From Micromonospora globbae (GTDB lineage Bacteria; Actinomycetota; Actinomycetes; Mycobacteriales; Micromonosporaceae), in contig NZ_RAQQ01000025.1 of assembly GCF_003610785.1 (NCBI RefSeq), positions 28,165 to 92,164 of the forward strand: a stretch of 64,000 nucleotides of DNA, in the 5' to 3' direction. Positions within the stretch are counted from its first letter, which is position 1. Each line of letters begins with the position of its first letter. Below are positions 1 to 7,793 of this stretch, piece by piece. A program made the position numbers and the translations under genes. Under the pieces are notes generated by a model. It did no database searches. It was not told where the DNA came from and saw only the letters and a list, made by a program, of their open reading frames with translations.

Positions 1-1337
1 GGGTAGCCCCGGCGGTCACCGGACTCGCCCTGCCAGAACCGGTCGAAGGCCCGCTCGACGTGCTCGGGCCGGATGCCAATGCCCCGGTCGCTCACGCGGA
101 ACGACACCATCTGCGTGTCCGACCCGGCGCTGACCTCGATGGGTGTGCCCGCCGTCGAGTACTTGCCCGCGTTGGTGACCAGCTCGGTGAGCACGGTGGC
201 CAGGCTCGGCCGGTGACCGAGGGCCTTGGGCAGGTCGACGGGCAGGTCGACGGTGACCCGGCGGCGCAGTTCCGCCGGAAGGTCGGCGACGGCGGCGCGC
301 AGGGTGTCGCCGAGGTCGAAGGGGGTCGGTGGCTCGTCCCCCGGGCCCGACTCGGCCGCCGAGGAGAGCAGTCGGTCGACCAGCCGGGCCAGCTCGTTCG
401 CCCGCTGGCCGATGATCCGGGCCGCCTGGCGCCGGTCCGCGTCGGTCAGCGACTCCCAGTGGTCGGTGAGGGTGTCCGCGTACCCCTTGATCACCGTGAC
501 CGGCGTGCGCAGCTCGTGGCTGGTCACCGCGACGAAGAGGTCCCGCTCGTGGTCGCGGCGCTGCTGGTCGGTGATGTCCCGGAAGGTCACCACCCGCAGG
601 GAACCGGGACCGGGCAGCTCGCCGGAGGTGATCCGCAGCCAGCGGCCGTCGGGCAGCCGGTGGTCGAGCACCTGCCCGGGAGGGGGGATGGGGAACGGCA
701 GCGGCCGGCTGAGCGCCTGGGCCGCGGCCTGACCGGTCACCTGGGCCGCCGCCGGGTTCCACAGCCGCACCCGACCGTCGCGGTCGACCACGGCGAGCCC
801 GTCGGCGAGCGCCGCGACGACCGGGCCGTCGCCGTGCACCGGCAACCCGGTCTGGTCGCCGTACATGTGGGCGATGCAGGAGGCGAGGTACGCGACGACG
901 CCGTGCTGCTCGGCGTCCGGCTCGTCCTCGCCGTCGGAGTAGAAGGCGTGCAGGCTGCCGACCGGGTGCCCGCCGATCTCCGCGCGGGAGACGACCATCC
1001 GGCGCAGGCCCCGTTCGACCAGTTCGCCGGACAGCCTGCCGTTGAGCTGGTCGAGGCGGACCTGCTGCACGCGGGGACCGCTGAGCAGGTAGACGGTGGC
1101 CGGGTCGTCGGGGGCGAACGGCCGGCCGAGGGTCCACTCGGCCGTGCCGGTCGCGGAGATCACCCGACCCCCGGTGGGGCCGAACTCGACGAACGCCATG
1201 GCGGTCGCGCCGAGCGCCGGCTGGGCGACCCGGAGCAGCTGGGTGAGGACGGGAAGCCCGGCGTCACCGGAGTTGATCATTTCGATCACCACGGTGTGGC
1301 CGGCGATGAGAGCGGCGAAGTCGATGCGCTCCGGCAT
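1..1337 (-). CDS. Sensor histidine kinase with GAF-like and PAS domains, C-terminus cut by window edge
   Basis: Signal-transducing protein kinase. I translated it from the ATG at 1337, and the frame stays open to base 1. Residues about 20-160 look like a GAF-type sensory domain and about 170-258 like a PAS domain (VDRDGRVRLWNPAA). The H-box SHELRTPVTVIKGY carries the phospho-accepting His at about 274, followed by the N-box LVTNAGKYS and G1 box DRGIGI; the G2 box and C-terminus lie outside the window. No membrane helix is visible, so a cytoplasmic sensor is likely. No Shine-Dalgarno is seen before the ATG. Its response regulator and ligand cannot be told from this window. Confidence 0.9.
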   Translation of the reverse strand, partial: MPERIDFAALIAGHTVVIEMINSGDAGLPVLTQLLRVAQPALGATAMAFVEFGPTGGRVISATGTAEWTLGRPFAPDDPATVYLLSGPRVQQVRLDQLNGRLSGELVERGLRRMVVSRAEIGGHPVGSLHAFYSDGEDEPDAEQHGVVAYLASCIAHMYGDQTGLPVHGDGPVVAALADGLAVVDRDGRVRLWNPAAAQVTGQAAAQALSRPLPFPIPPPGQVLDHRLPDGRWLRITSGELPGPGSLRVVTFRDITDQQRRDHERDLFVAVTSHELRTPVTVIKGYADTLTDHWESLTDADRRQAARIIGQRANELARLVDRLLSSAAESGPGDEPPTPFDLGDTLRAAVADLPAELRRRVTVDLPVDLPKALGHRPSLATVLTELVTNAGKYSTAGTPIEVSAGSDTQMVSFRVSDRGIGIRPEHVERAFDRFWQGESGDRRGY

Positions 1338-1376
1338 GTCCGAAAGTGTGCCCCGCCGACCGGATTTTGGGCACCC

Positions 1377-1518
1377 CCGCGCGTCCCGCGGCCCTCGCCC
1401 GACCGGATCCGCGTGGCGGGCAGGCCCGGGCGGGCGTCCCGCGGTCGCGGCCCGATCCGACCGGCACCCGCACGGCAGGCAGGCCCGGACGCGCGTCCCG
1501 CGGCCGCCCGACCGGCCC
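1377..1518. repeat. Degenerate direct repeat of about 53-59 bp, 2.5 copies
   Basis: Between the sensor kinase and the glycerophosphodiesterase, the 11-mer GCGTCCCGCGG occurs at 1381, 1434 and 1493, and GGCAGGCCCGG at 1419 and 1478. They define a degenerate tandem unit that fills most of this 196-bp gap. No gene is seen in the gap. Confidence 0.6.
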
Positions 1519-1533
1519 CGTACCCGCGCCGGG

Positions 1534-2328
1534 TCAGCGTCCGAGGCGGGCGAGCGTCTGGGCGGGGCGGTCGGTGATGATCCCGTCGACCCCGGCGGTG
1601 AGGACGAGGTCGAGGTCCTCCGGTTCGTTGACCGTCCAGACGTACACCTCGTTGCCGGCCGCGCGCAGGGCCGGCAGCAGCTGCGGGCGGGCCCGGACCA
1701 GACCGATCCCCGGCCCGGCGATCCGGGTGCCGAAGGGCAGCCGGCCCAGGCGCAGCCAGCGCGGCAGCACCTCCAGCAGCAGCACGGTGGGCAGCGTCGG
1801 TGCCAGTTCCCGGATCCGGCGCACGGCCAGCGGGGAGAACGACATGACGGTCACCTGGACCGGGTCGTCCGGTCGCGGCTCGGCCAGGCCGTACCGGCGC
1901 AGCATCCGGACCAGGCGCCGTTCGACGTCGGCGCCGTACCGGGACGGGTGCTTGGTCTCGACCAGCAGCCGGACCGGCCGGCCGGCGTCCAGCACGGCGT
2001 CGAGCAGGCGTTCGAGGGTGAGCAGCCGGGTGTGCGACTCGTCCGGCGGTTCGTCCCCGTCCGCGGGGGCGCACCCCGGGTGCCAGGAGCCGAAGTCGAG
2101 CATCTCCAGCTCGGCGAGCGTACGGGCGCTCACGAGGCCGCGCCCGTTGCTGGTGCGGTCCAGCCGGCGGTCGTGCACGCAGACGAGATGCCCGTCGCGG
2201 GTCAGCCGGACGTCGCACTCCAGCCCGTCGGCTCCCTCCGCGAGGGCGCGCAGGTACGCCGCGAGGGTGTGCTCGGGGAGGTCGTACGAGGCGCCGCGGT
2301 GCGCGAACACCAGGGGTTGGTCGCCCAT
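1534..2328 (-). CDS. Glycerophosphodiester phosphodiesterase (GDPD/UgpQ family)
   Basis: Predicted to hydrolyse glycerophosphodiesters to glycerol 3-phosphate and an alcohol. The 264-aa protein begins with the family signature: AHRGAS with the catalytic His near residue 10, PEHT with a metal-ligand Glu, ECDVRLT, and the second catalytic His in CVHDRRLDRTSNG. The C-terminal VYVWTVNEPEDL and GVDGIITDRP are also typical. There is no signal peptide, so it is cytoplasmic. It lies 9 bp downstream of the rhodanese gene on the same strand, probably as an operon, with a weak AGGA ribosome site overlapping the rhodanese stop. Confidence 0.93.
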   Translation of the reverse strand: MGDQPLVFAHRGASYDLPEHTLAAYLRALAEGADGLECDVRLTRDGHLVCVHDRRLDRTSNGRGLVSARTLAELEMLDFGSWHPGCAPADGDEPPDESHTRLLTLERLLDAVLDAGRPVRLLVETKHPSRYGADVERRLVRMLRRYGLAEPRPDDPVQVTVMSFSPLAVRRIRELAPTLPTVLLLEVLPRWLRLGRLPFGTRIAGPGIGLVRARPQLLPALRAAGNEVYVWTVNEPEDLDLVLTAGVDGIITDRPAQTLARLGR

Positions 2329-2337
2329 GGCGGCGTC

Positions 2338-2673
2338 CTAGAGCACCCGGCCGGGCTGCCCGTCCTCGCCGACCACGGGTCGCCCGGCGGCGGCCCACTC
2401 GCCCATGCCGCCCTCGACGTTGCGCACCTGCTCCCAGCCGTTGCGCACGAGGTAGGCGACGACCTGGGCGGAGCGACCGCCGGAGCGGCAGATGACGGCG
2501 ACGTCCCGGTCGGTGGGCACCTCGGCCAGCCGGGCCGGCAGCTCCATCATCGGAAGGTGGTGTGCGCCGGGCGCGTGGCCGGCCGCCCACTCGTCGTCCT
2601 CGCGCACGTCGAGCAGGTACGTGTCGTCCGCGACCTCGGTCACGGACATGGTGGGAACCTGGGGTCCGAACAC
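2338..2673 (-). CDS. Rhodanese-like domain protein, single domain
   Basis: Small sulfurtransferase-fold protein of 111 aa, complete as one rhodanese domain. It shows LLDVRE, the CDC25/rhodanese loop ICRSGGRS with the catalytic Cys, and NVEGGMGEWAAAGRP. The open frame extends to a TTG at 2682, but I choose GTG 2673 because a TAGGCT -10 box (2687-2682) lies 8 nt upstream, the leaderless arrangement seen repeatedly in this window. ATG 2649 is a third option. It is the first gene of a likely two-gene unit with the glycerophosphodiesterase. The physiological sulfur donor or acceptor cannot be inferred. Confidence 0.88.
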   Translation of the reverse strand: MFGPQVPTMSVTEVADDTYLLDVREDDEWAAGHAPGAHHLPMMELPARLAEVPTDRDVAVICRSGGRSAQVVAYLVRNGWEQVRNVEGGMGEWAAAGRPVVGEDGQPGRVL

Positions 2674-2731
2674 GGCTACCAAGCCTAGATCCTCGTCGTG
2701 CCGATCGCCGGGGACCCGGCCGTCGGCGCCG

Positions 2732-3670
2732 TCACAACCGGACGACCCAGCGCGGGTTCGCCTGCGCCCAGTCCGGCATCCGGGTGCCGCGGACGGCGTC
2801 GAAGAGCCCGTTGCCGCCGTTGTCCAGCACCACGTACGACACCTCGTCGATGACCTGCGGATACGAGGGCACCTGCACGCCCTTGAGGGCGTCGGGTGGC
2901 AGCCCGCGGAGGGCGAAGAGCAGGTCCTCCAGGGCCACCCCGTTGGTGTCCACGGTCAGCGAGTCGCCGACCGCCCGGATCACCTGGTCGAGCTTGACCG
3001 GGTTCGTCCGCAGCCGGGTCTCGCCGGCGCGGTCCAGCATCGCCCGGAGCAGTTGCTGCTGGTGGCGTTGGCGGTCGTAGTCGCCGCCGGGCAGGTCGTA
3101 GCGCTGTCGGACGTAATCCAGCGCCTCGGCGCCGTTCATCTGTCGGCAGCCGGGGCTGAAGACGCGGTTGGTGTGGATCGACCGGACCTCGCGGTCGACG
3201 CACATGCGTACCCCGCCGAGCAGGTCCACCACCTGCCGGATGCCGGAGAAGTCGACCAGCGCGGCGCCGTCGAAGCGGAGCCCGGTCAGCCGGGCCAGCG
3301 TGGCCGACAGCAGTTGGGCGCCCGACTCGCCGCCGCCGCCGTGCTCGTACGCCGCGTTGATCTTGTCCTGGCCGCCGGCGTAGCCGTTGGCGGCCGGGAT
3401 GGCGACGAGCAGGTCGCGGGGGATGGAGACCAGGTACGCCTGCCGTAGCCCGGCCGGCACGTGCACGATGAGGATGGTGTCGGCGCGCTGCTCCGGGTTG
3501 GTGTCCCCGGGCCGCCGGTCGGTGCCGATGAGCAGGTAGTTCAGTGGACCGGACAGGTCGGTCCGCGCGTTCCGCGCGTCCGGGGCGAGCAGTTGCTCCT
3601 TGAGCACGGTGCGGTCGTACCGGTCGGTCAGCGCCTGGAGCCCGAACACGGCGAGCCCGGCGAGCAGCAC
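2732..3670 (-). CDS. LCP (LytR-CpsA-Psr) family glycopolymer transferase, copy 1
   Basis: Membrane-anchored extracytoplasmic phosphotransferase expected to attach a lipid-linked glycopolymer to peptidoglycan. The LCP core shows LLIGTDRR, RADTILIVHVP and YLVSIPRD, with the conserved Asp/Arg residues, then DKINAAYEHGG and EALDYVRQRYDLPGGDYDRQ. Position 3670 is a GTG inside the membrane helix. The same frame is open for about 50 more codons upstream and encodes a basic stretch (RPRRARWPR) plus the rest of the helix, so the true protein is probably longer, but no ATG, GTG or TTG is available there. It is one of three LCP genes here, each preceded by a gap of 100 bp or more. Confidence 0.88.
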   Translation of the reverse strand: MLLAGLAVFGLQALTDRYDRTVLKEQLLAPDARNARTDLSGPLNYLLIGTDRRPGDTNPEQRADTILIVHVPAGLRQAYLVSIPRDLLVAIPAANGYAGGQDKINAAYEHGGGGESGAQLLSATLARLTGLRFDGAALVDFSGIRQVVDLLGGVRMCVDREVRSIHTNRVFSPGCRQMNGAEALDYVRQRYDLPGGDYDRQRHQQQLLRAMLDRAGETRLRTNPVKLDQVIRAVGDSLTVDTNGVALEDLLFALRGLPPDALKGVQVPSYPQVIDEVSYVVLDNGGNGLFDAVRGTRMPDWAQANPRWVVRL

Positions 3671-3913
3671 CAGCGCGAGGCCCGTTCCGAGCAGGACGCG
3701 CGGCCAGCGGGCGCGACGCGGCCGGACGGTCCCGGCGTCCGCCCCGGTCCGCTCCCCGTCGTCCTGGCCCGACCTGGACGTGGCCCCTCCCCGTCGCCAG
3801 TACGTGAGTGCTGCTCACGTCAGGCTACGGGCGGGGCCGTGCCGGCTGGCCCGGTTCGCGGACTTTCCCGGCGGCCGATCACGCGGCGCCGGCCGCTGGT
3901 CGCCGGAAGGAGG

Positions 3914-5125
3914 TCACTGCCGGTTGGAGACGACCTCGGGGTGGTAGAAGACGTACTCGGCCAGCTTGTCCTGCTTGACCGCCTTGAACATCTCCAGCGT
4001 CTCGGCGCTGAGCACCTCCCGGCCGGCGCCGTTGCCGTTGAAGGTGCCGTTGTTCGTCTTGAGCATGGTGAGCTCGTTCGCGGTGATGCCGCGCAGGGTG
4101 AAGATGAAGTCCGCGATCGGCACGCCGCTCGTGTCCAGGACCAGCGCCTTGCCGGCGGCCTTGATGAGCTGCTGGATCTTGATGGGGTTGGTGAGCGTGC
4201 CCTGCTCGGTGGCCTTGCGGGCCATCGCCTTGATCAGCTGCTGCTGGTTCTGCTGCCGGTCGTAGTCGCCGTTCTTGAGGGTCTTGCGCTGACGGGAGTA
4301 GTCGAGCGCGGCCCAGCCCTCCATCTCCTGGCAGCCCTTCTTGTGCACCACCGGGGTCATGGGCTTGCCGGTCTTCTTGGCGTCCGCGTTCCACATCGGC
4401 TTGCCGTCGACGTACGACATGTGGATCGACTTGACTTCCTGCTTCACGCAGATCCGCACGGTGCCGAGGGCCTCGATGATGTTCTTGAAGCCGCCGAAGT
4501 TGATGATCGCGGCGCCGTCGAAGCTGACCCCGGTGAGCTGCTTGATGGTCCTCGCCATCAACTGGGCGCCACCCTCCCAGCCGCCACCGTTGCGGGCGCC
4601 GATCTGGAACGCGGCGTTGATCTTCTCGGTGCCGCCCGCCCAGTTGCCCTTCTCCCACTGCGGGATGTGCGCCTCGGTGTCGCGGGGGATGGAGATCAGG
4701 TACGCCTGGTCGTGGCTGGCCGGGATGTGCAGGACGATGATCGAGTCCGACCGGACGTCGTCCGCCGCCCACCGCTCCCGCGCGTCCACGCCGAGCAGCA
4801 GCATGTCGATCGCGCCGTCCAGGCTCGCGCCGCCCTCGGCGTCGGTCTTGCCCGCGTCGCCCAGCAGGTTCCGCTGGGCGATGTTGCCGGTCGCCTGGCT
4901 GATCAGCGCCTTGCTGCCGACGATCGCGACGCCGCTCGTCAGCATCAGCACCGCGCCGAAGACCACCGTGAGCCGGGCCCAGAGCGGGTCCTTGCGACGC
5001 GGCCGCTTCCTCGGGGGGGTCGCGTCGGCACCCCGCCGCGGTTGGGTGGGGATGGTGGGGCCACCGCCCATGGGCGATCGGTGGTCATCCAGCGACGGAG
5101 GGCGACGGCTGGTCTGAACCGGCAT
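3914..5125 (-). CDS. LCP (LytR-CpsA-Psr) family glycopolymer transferase, copy 2
   Basis: Second glycopolymer-peptidoglycan ligase of the series, 403 aa. The basic cytoplasmic N-tail (RKRPRRK) is followed by one membrane helix (about residues 50-72) and then an extracytoplasmic LCP domain with LLLGVDARERW, RSDSIIVLHIPASHDQ, YLISIPRD, EKINAAFQIG and ALDYSRQRKTLKNGDYDRQ. All catalytic-site motifs are present. A GGAGC ribosome site precedes the ATG at 5125, and a possible -10 TACAGT lies about 40 nt upstream (5168-5163). The 212-bp gap on the upstream side also holds a GC-rich hairpin at 5209-5231, so it is probably transcribed separately from copy 3. Confidence 0.93.
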   Translation of the reverse strand: MPVQTSRRPPSLDDHRSPMGGGPTIPTQPRRGADATPPRKRPRRKDPLWARLTVVFGAVLMLTSGVAIVGSKALISQATGNIAQRNLLGDAGKTDAEGGASLDGAIDMLLLGVDARERWAADDVRSDSIIVLHIPASHDQAYLISIPRDTEAHIPQWEKGNWAGGTEKINAAFQIGARNGGGWEGGAQLMARTIKQLTGVSFDGAAIINFGGFKNIIEALGTVRICVKQEVKSIHMSYVDGKPMWNADAKKTGKPMTPVVHKKGCQEMEGWAALDYSRQRKTLKNGDYDRQQNQQQLIKAMARKATEQGTLTNPIKIQQLIKAAGKALVLDTSGVPIADFIFTLRGITANELTMLKTNNGTFNGNGAGREVLSAETLEMFKAVKQDKLAEYVFYHPEVVSNRQ

Positions 5126-5337
5126 GCGTGCTCCAGCTCGCGTTGTCAGGGGGCGGGATCACTGTACGGACACTTTGCGATCCTGGCGAGTTCGTCAGGC
5201 GGCAAATAGCCGTGCACCCGGGGGCACGGGCATTCTGACCGATCGCCCGGATCGATGGCGACCGGTGATGGGCGGCCTTTCACGAACTGGAAACTTCTTC
5301 ACCGCCGCCCGGGACGTCACGCCCGGAGAGTGACCGT

Positions 5338-6579
5338 TCAGCCGCCGTCGGTGCCCTTCTGCGGCTGGTTGGCCTTCACCCAGTCGGCCATCGTGTCGGC
5401 CGACATCGCGCGGTACATCGCCAGCGCCTTCTCCCGGTCGGAAACCACCACCGACTCTCCGTCGACCATGTCGCTGCCGGAGTTCGGGCTGGTCACGAAC
5501 GTCAGGTTCTCACCTCGCAGGTTGCGGAACTGCACCGCCATGTCGACCAACGAGAAGTCCTTGTCCACGGTGACGGCATCGGTCACGGACTGGAGGGAGG
5601 CGTTCAGCTTCTTCGGGTTGCTGAGCGTGCCGGTGCTCGCCGCCTTGTCCAGCAGGGCGCGCAGGAACTCCTGCTGGTGCCGCATCCGCGCGAAGTCGCC
5701 GTCCGGGAACTGCTTGCGCTGCCGGATCCAGTCCAGCGCCTCCGCGCCGTTCATGTGGTTCATGCCCTTGGTGAACGTGCGGTACGGCTTGTGGATCGAC
5801 GTGACGGTCCGCTCGACGTTCAGGTCCACCCCGCCGAGCGCGTCGGTGACCTGCTTGAAGCCGGCGAAGTCGATGGCCACCACGTGGTCGAGCCGGACGT
5901 CGGTGAAGCACTCGACGGTGCGTACCGCGAGCGGCAGGCCGCCGAACGCGAACGCCGCGTTGATCTTCGCCCGCTGGCCCGAGCCGCAGTCGGCGTTCGC
6001 GCTCTCCGGGATCGGCACGTACAGGTCGCGCGGGATGGAGACCAGGTAGGCCTCCCGGTGGTCGGACGGGATGTGCATCACGATGATCGTGTCGGCCCGC
6101 CACTTGCCGGCCTGGTCGACCGGGGCGTCCGGGTCGCGGGAGTCGCTGCCCACCAGCAGGATGTTGAGCGCACCCTCCACGGGCTTCGCCGGCCGGCCCT
6201 CGGTGATCTCGGCGAACGGGTCGGTGCGGGCCAGGTCGTCGTCGAGGTTGCGCACGTAGAGCCAGGCGCCGAGCCCGCCGAGCAGCGCGAGCACCAGCAC
6301 TGCCACCCCGGCCACCAGGCCGATGCGCCCCCACCGGGGCCGCGGGCCCCGCCGGCGGGGCCGGTCGCCGCCACCGGGCCCGTACGGACCGCCCGGCCCG
6401 CCGGGTCCGCCCGGGCCACCAGGCCCGCCGCCCTGCGGCTCCTCCTCGTCGTACGACGGCTTCCAGCGTGCGTCCGACGGCCGGGCGCGCCCGGAGACGC
6501 CGCGCGCGGTGCCGGGCACCGATGCGCGCCCGGCGCTGCGGTGCAGGTGCGGGAGCGGGGCGGACCAGGTGGCTGACAT
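5338..6579 (-). CDS. LCP (LytR-CpsA-Psr) family glycopolymer transferase, copy 3, with Gly-Pro-rich cytoplasmic tail
   Basis: Third LCP enzyme, 413 aa. Residues 1-90 form a long cytoplasmic tail with an acidic patch and a collagen-like run of GPGGPGG repeats, then RRRGPRPRWGR, one membrane helix (GLVAGVAVLVLALLGGLGAW) and the LCP domain (LLVGSDSRDPDA, WRADTIIVMHIPSDHRE, YLVSIPRDLYVPIP, EALDWIRQRKQFPDGDFARM). The ATG at 6579 sits 7 nt after a TACCCT box (6592-6587), so the mRNA is probably leaderless. The low-complexity tail is absent from copies 1 and 2 and could be a protein-interaction or phosphorylation region (inference). Confidence 0.93.
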   Translation of the reverse strand: MSATWSAPLPHLHRSAGRASVPGTARGVSGRARPSDARWKPSYDEEEPQGGGPGGPGGPGGPGGPYGPGGGDRPRRRGPRPRWGRIGLVAGVAVLVLALLGGLGAWLYVRNLDDDLARTDPFAEITEGRPAKPVEGALNILLVGSDSRDPDAPVDQAGKWRADTIIVMHIPSDHREAYLVSIPRDLYVPIPESANADCGSGQRAKINAAFAFGGLPLAVRTVECFTDVRLDHVVAIDFAGFKQVTDALGGVDLNVERTVTSIHKPYRTFTKGMNHMNGAEALDWIRQRKQFPDGDFARMRHQQEFLRALLDKAASTGTLSNPKKLNASLQSVTDAVTVDKDFSLVDMAVQFRNLRGENLTFVTSPNSGSDMVDGESVVVSDREKALAMYRAMSADTMADWVKANQPQKGTDGG

Positions 6580-6682
6580 GTAACTCAGGGTACGTAGCGT
6601 CGGCCAGAGTCGCCCTCAGGCGACACCCAGGTTCCGACGGGCGTGCCGCGACGGAGAGCCGCCAGAGCCGCGACGGGGGCCG

Positions 6683-7654
6683 TCAGAGCCGGCTGCGGAA
6701 GTAGTCGATGGTGCGCCGGAGGCCATCCTCGGGCGCAACGACCGGTTCGTAGCCGAGGAGTTCGCGGGCGAGCGTCAGGTCGGGGCGGCGCATCTCCGGG
6801 TCGTCCGCGCTGCGCGTGACGTACGTCACCTCGGAGGTGCTGCCGGCGAGCGACACGATGGTCTCGGCGAGTTGCCGCATGCTCATCTCGTGTTCGGTCC
6901 CGCAGTTGATCGGGCCGGTCTCGGTCGAGTCGAGCAGCAGCAGGATGCCCCGGACCAGATCCTCGACGTAGCAGATCGAGCGCGTCTGCTCGCCGGTGCC
7001 GTGCACGGTGATCGGATCGCCGCGCAGCGCCTGGGAGATGAAGGTGGGGATGGCGCGCCCGTCGTCCGGCCGCATCCGCGGGCCGTACGTGTTGAAGATC
7101 CGGACGATCGCGGCGTCCAGGCCCCGGCTGCGGTGGTACGCCATGGTCGCCGCCTCGGAGAACCGCTTGGCCTCGTCGTAGACGCTGCGGATCCCGATCG
7201 GGTTGACGTTGCCCCAGTAGGTCTCGCGCTGCGGGTGCTCCTTCGGGTCCCCGTACGCCTCGGAGGTGGAGGCCATCAGGAACCGGGCGCCGTCGGCGAG
7301 CGCGCGGTCCAGCAGGTGCAGGGTGGCCACCGAGCCGACCCGCAGGATCTCCACGGGCAGCTTCTCGAAGTCGGTCGGGCTGGCCGGGGAGGCCATGTGC
7401 AGGATCGCGTCGAACCGCTCGACGAGCGCCGGGTGCGGCGGCAGCCCGTCGGAGACGTCGCCCTCGACGAGGGTGAAGGTCGGGGTGTCCAGCAGGTGCG
7501 CGAGGTTCTCCTTCGACCCGGTGACGAAGTTGTCCAGCGCGACCACGGAGCAGCCCCGCGCGATCAGGGCGTCCACCAGGTGTGACGGCACGAAGCCGGC
7601 GCCGCCCGTGACGAGGACGCGGTGACCTTGGCCGAAGCGGGGAGCAACCTTCAT
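6683..7654 (-). CDS. NAD-dependent sugar epimerase/dehydratase (extended SDR, UDP-glucuronate decarboxylase-like)
   Basis: Predicted nucleotide-sugar-modifying enzyme of 323 aa. The Rossmann motif is VTGGAGFVPSHL; homologues usually have GGAGFIGSHL, so a Pro replaces the last Gly. Catalytic residues are the Ser/Thr in MASTSEAYGD and the YxxxK of VYDEAKRF. RIFNTYGPRMRPDDGR and the closing ELLGYEPVVAPEDGLRRTIDYF are typical of UXS/GalE-type members. I start at ATG 7654, because TAGGCT lies 7 nt upstream (7667-7662), rather than at 7855, which would translate non-coding-looking sequence. Next to three LCP genes, it probably supplies an activated sugar for an envelope polymer; the exact sugar is unknown. 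Confidence 0.9.
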   Translation of the reverse strand: MKVAPRFGQGHRVLVTGGAGFVPSHLVDALIARGCSVVALDNFVTGSKENLAHLLDTPTFTLVEGDVSDGLPPHPALVERFDAILHMASPASPTDFEKLPVEILRVGSVATLHLLDRALADGARFLMASTSEAYGDPKEHPQRETYWGNVNPIGIRSVYDEAKRFSEAATMAYHRSRGLDAAIVRIFNTYGPRMRPDDGRAIPTFISQALRGDPITVHGTGEQTRSICYVEDLVRGILLLLDSTETGPINCGTEHEMSMRQLAETIVSLAGSTSEVTYVTRSADDPEMRRPDLTLARELLGYEPVVAPEDGLRRTIDYFRSRL

Positions 7655-7729
7655 ACCGGTCAGCCTACCCAGCGTCACCGTCGTCCGGGTCGGGGGCGGG
7701 GCGGCGCGCCGGCCGTCACCACGGCCGCG

Positions 7730-7759
7730 AAGGTCCCCTCCCGCGCCGGAGGGGACCTT
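7730..7759 (-). terminator. Perfect 12-bp hairpin downstream of the acetate-type symporter
   Basis: Positions 7730-7741 (AAGGTCCCCTCC) pair perfectly with 7748-7759 around a 6-nt loop. It lies just after the stop of the symporter gene and before the epimerase promoter, so it probably ends symporter transcription. Confidence 0.85.
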
Positions 7760-7793
7760 CGGGTCGGACGGTCCGTGCCGCCCCGCCGTCGCC

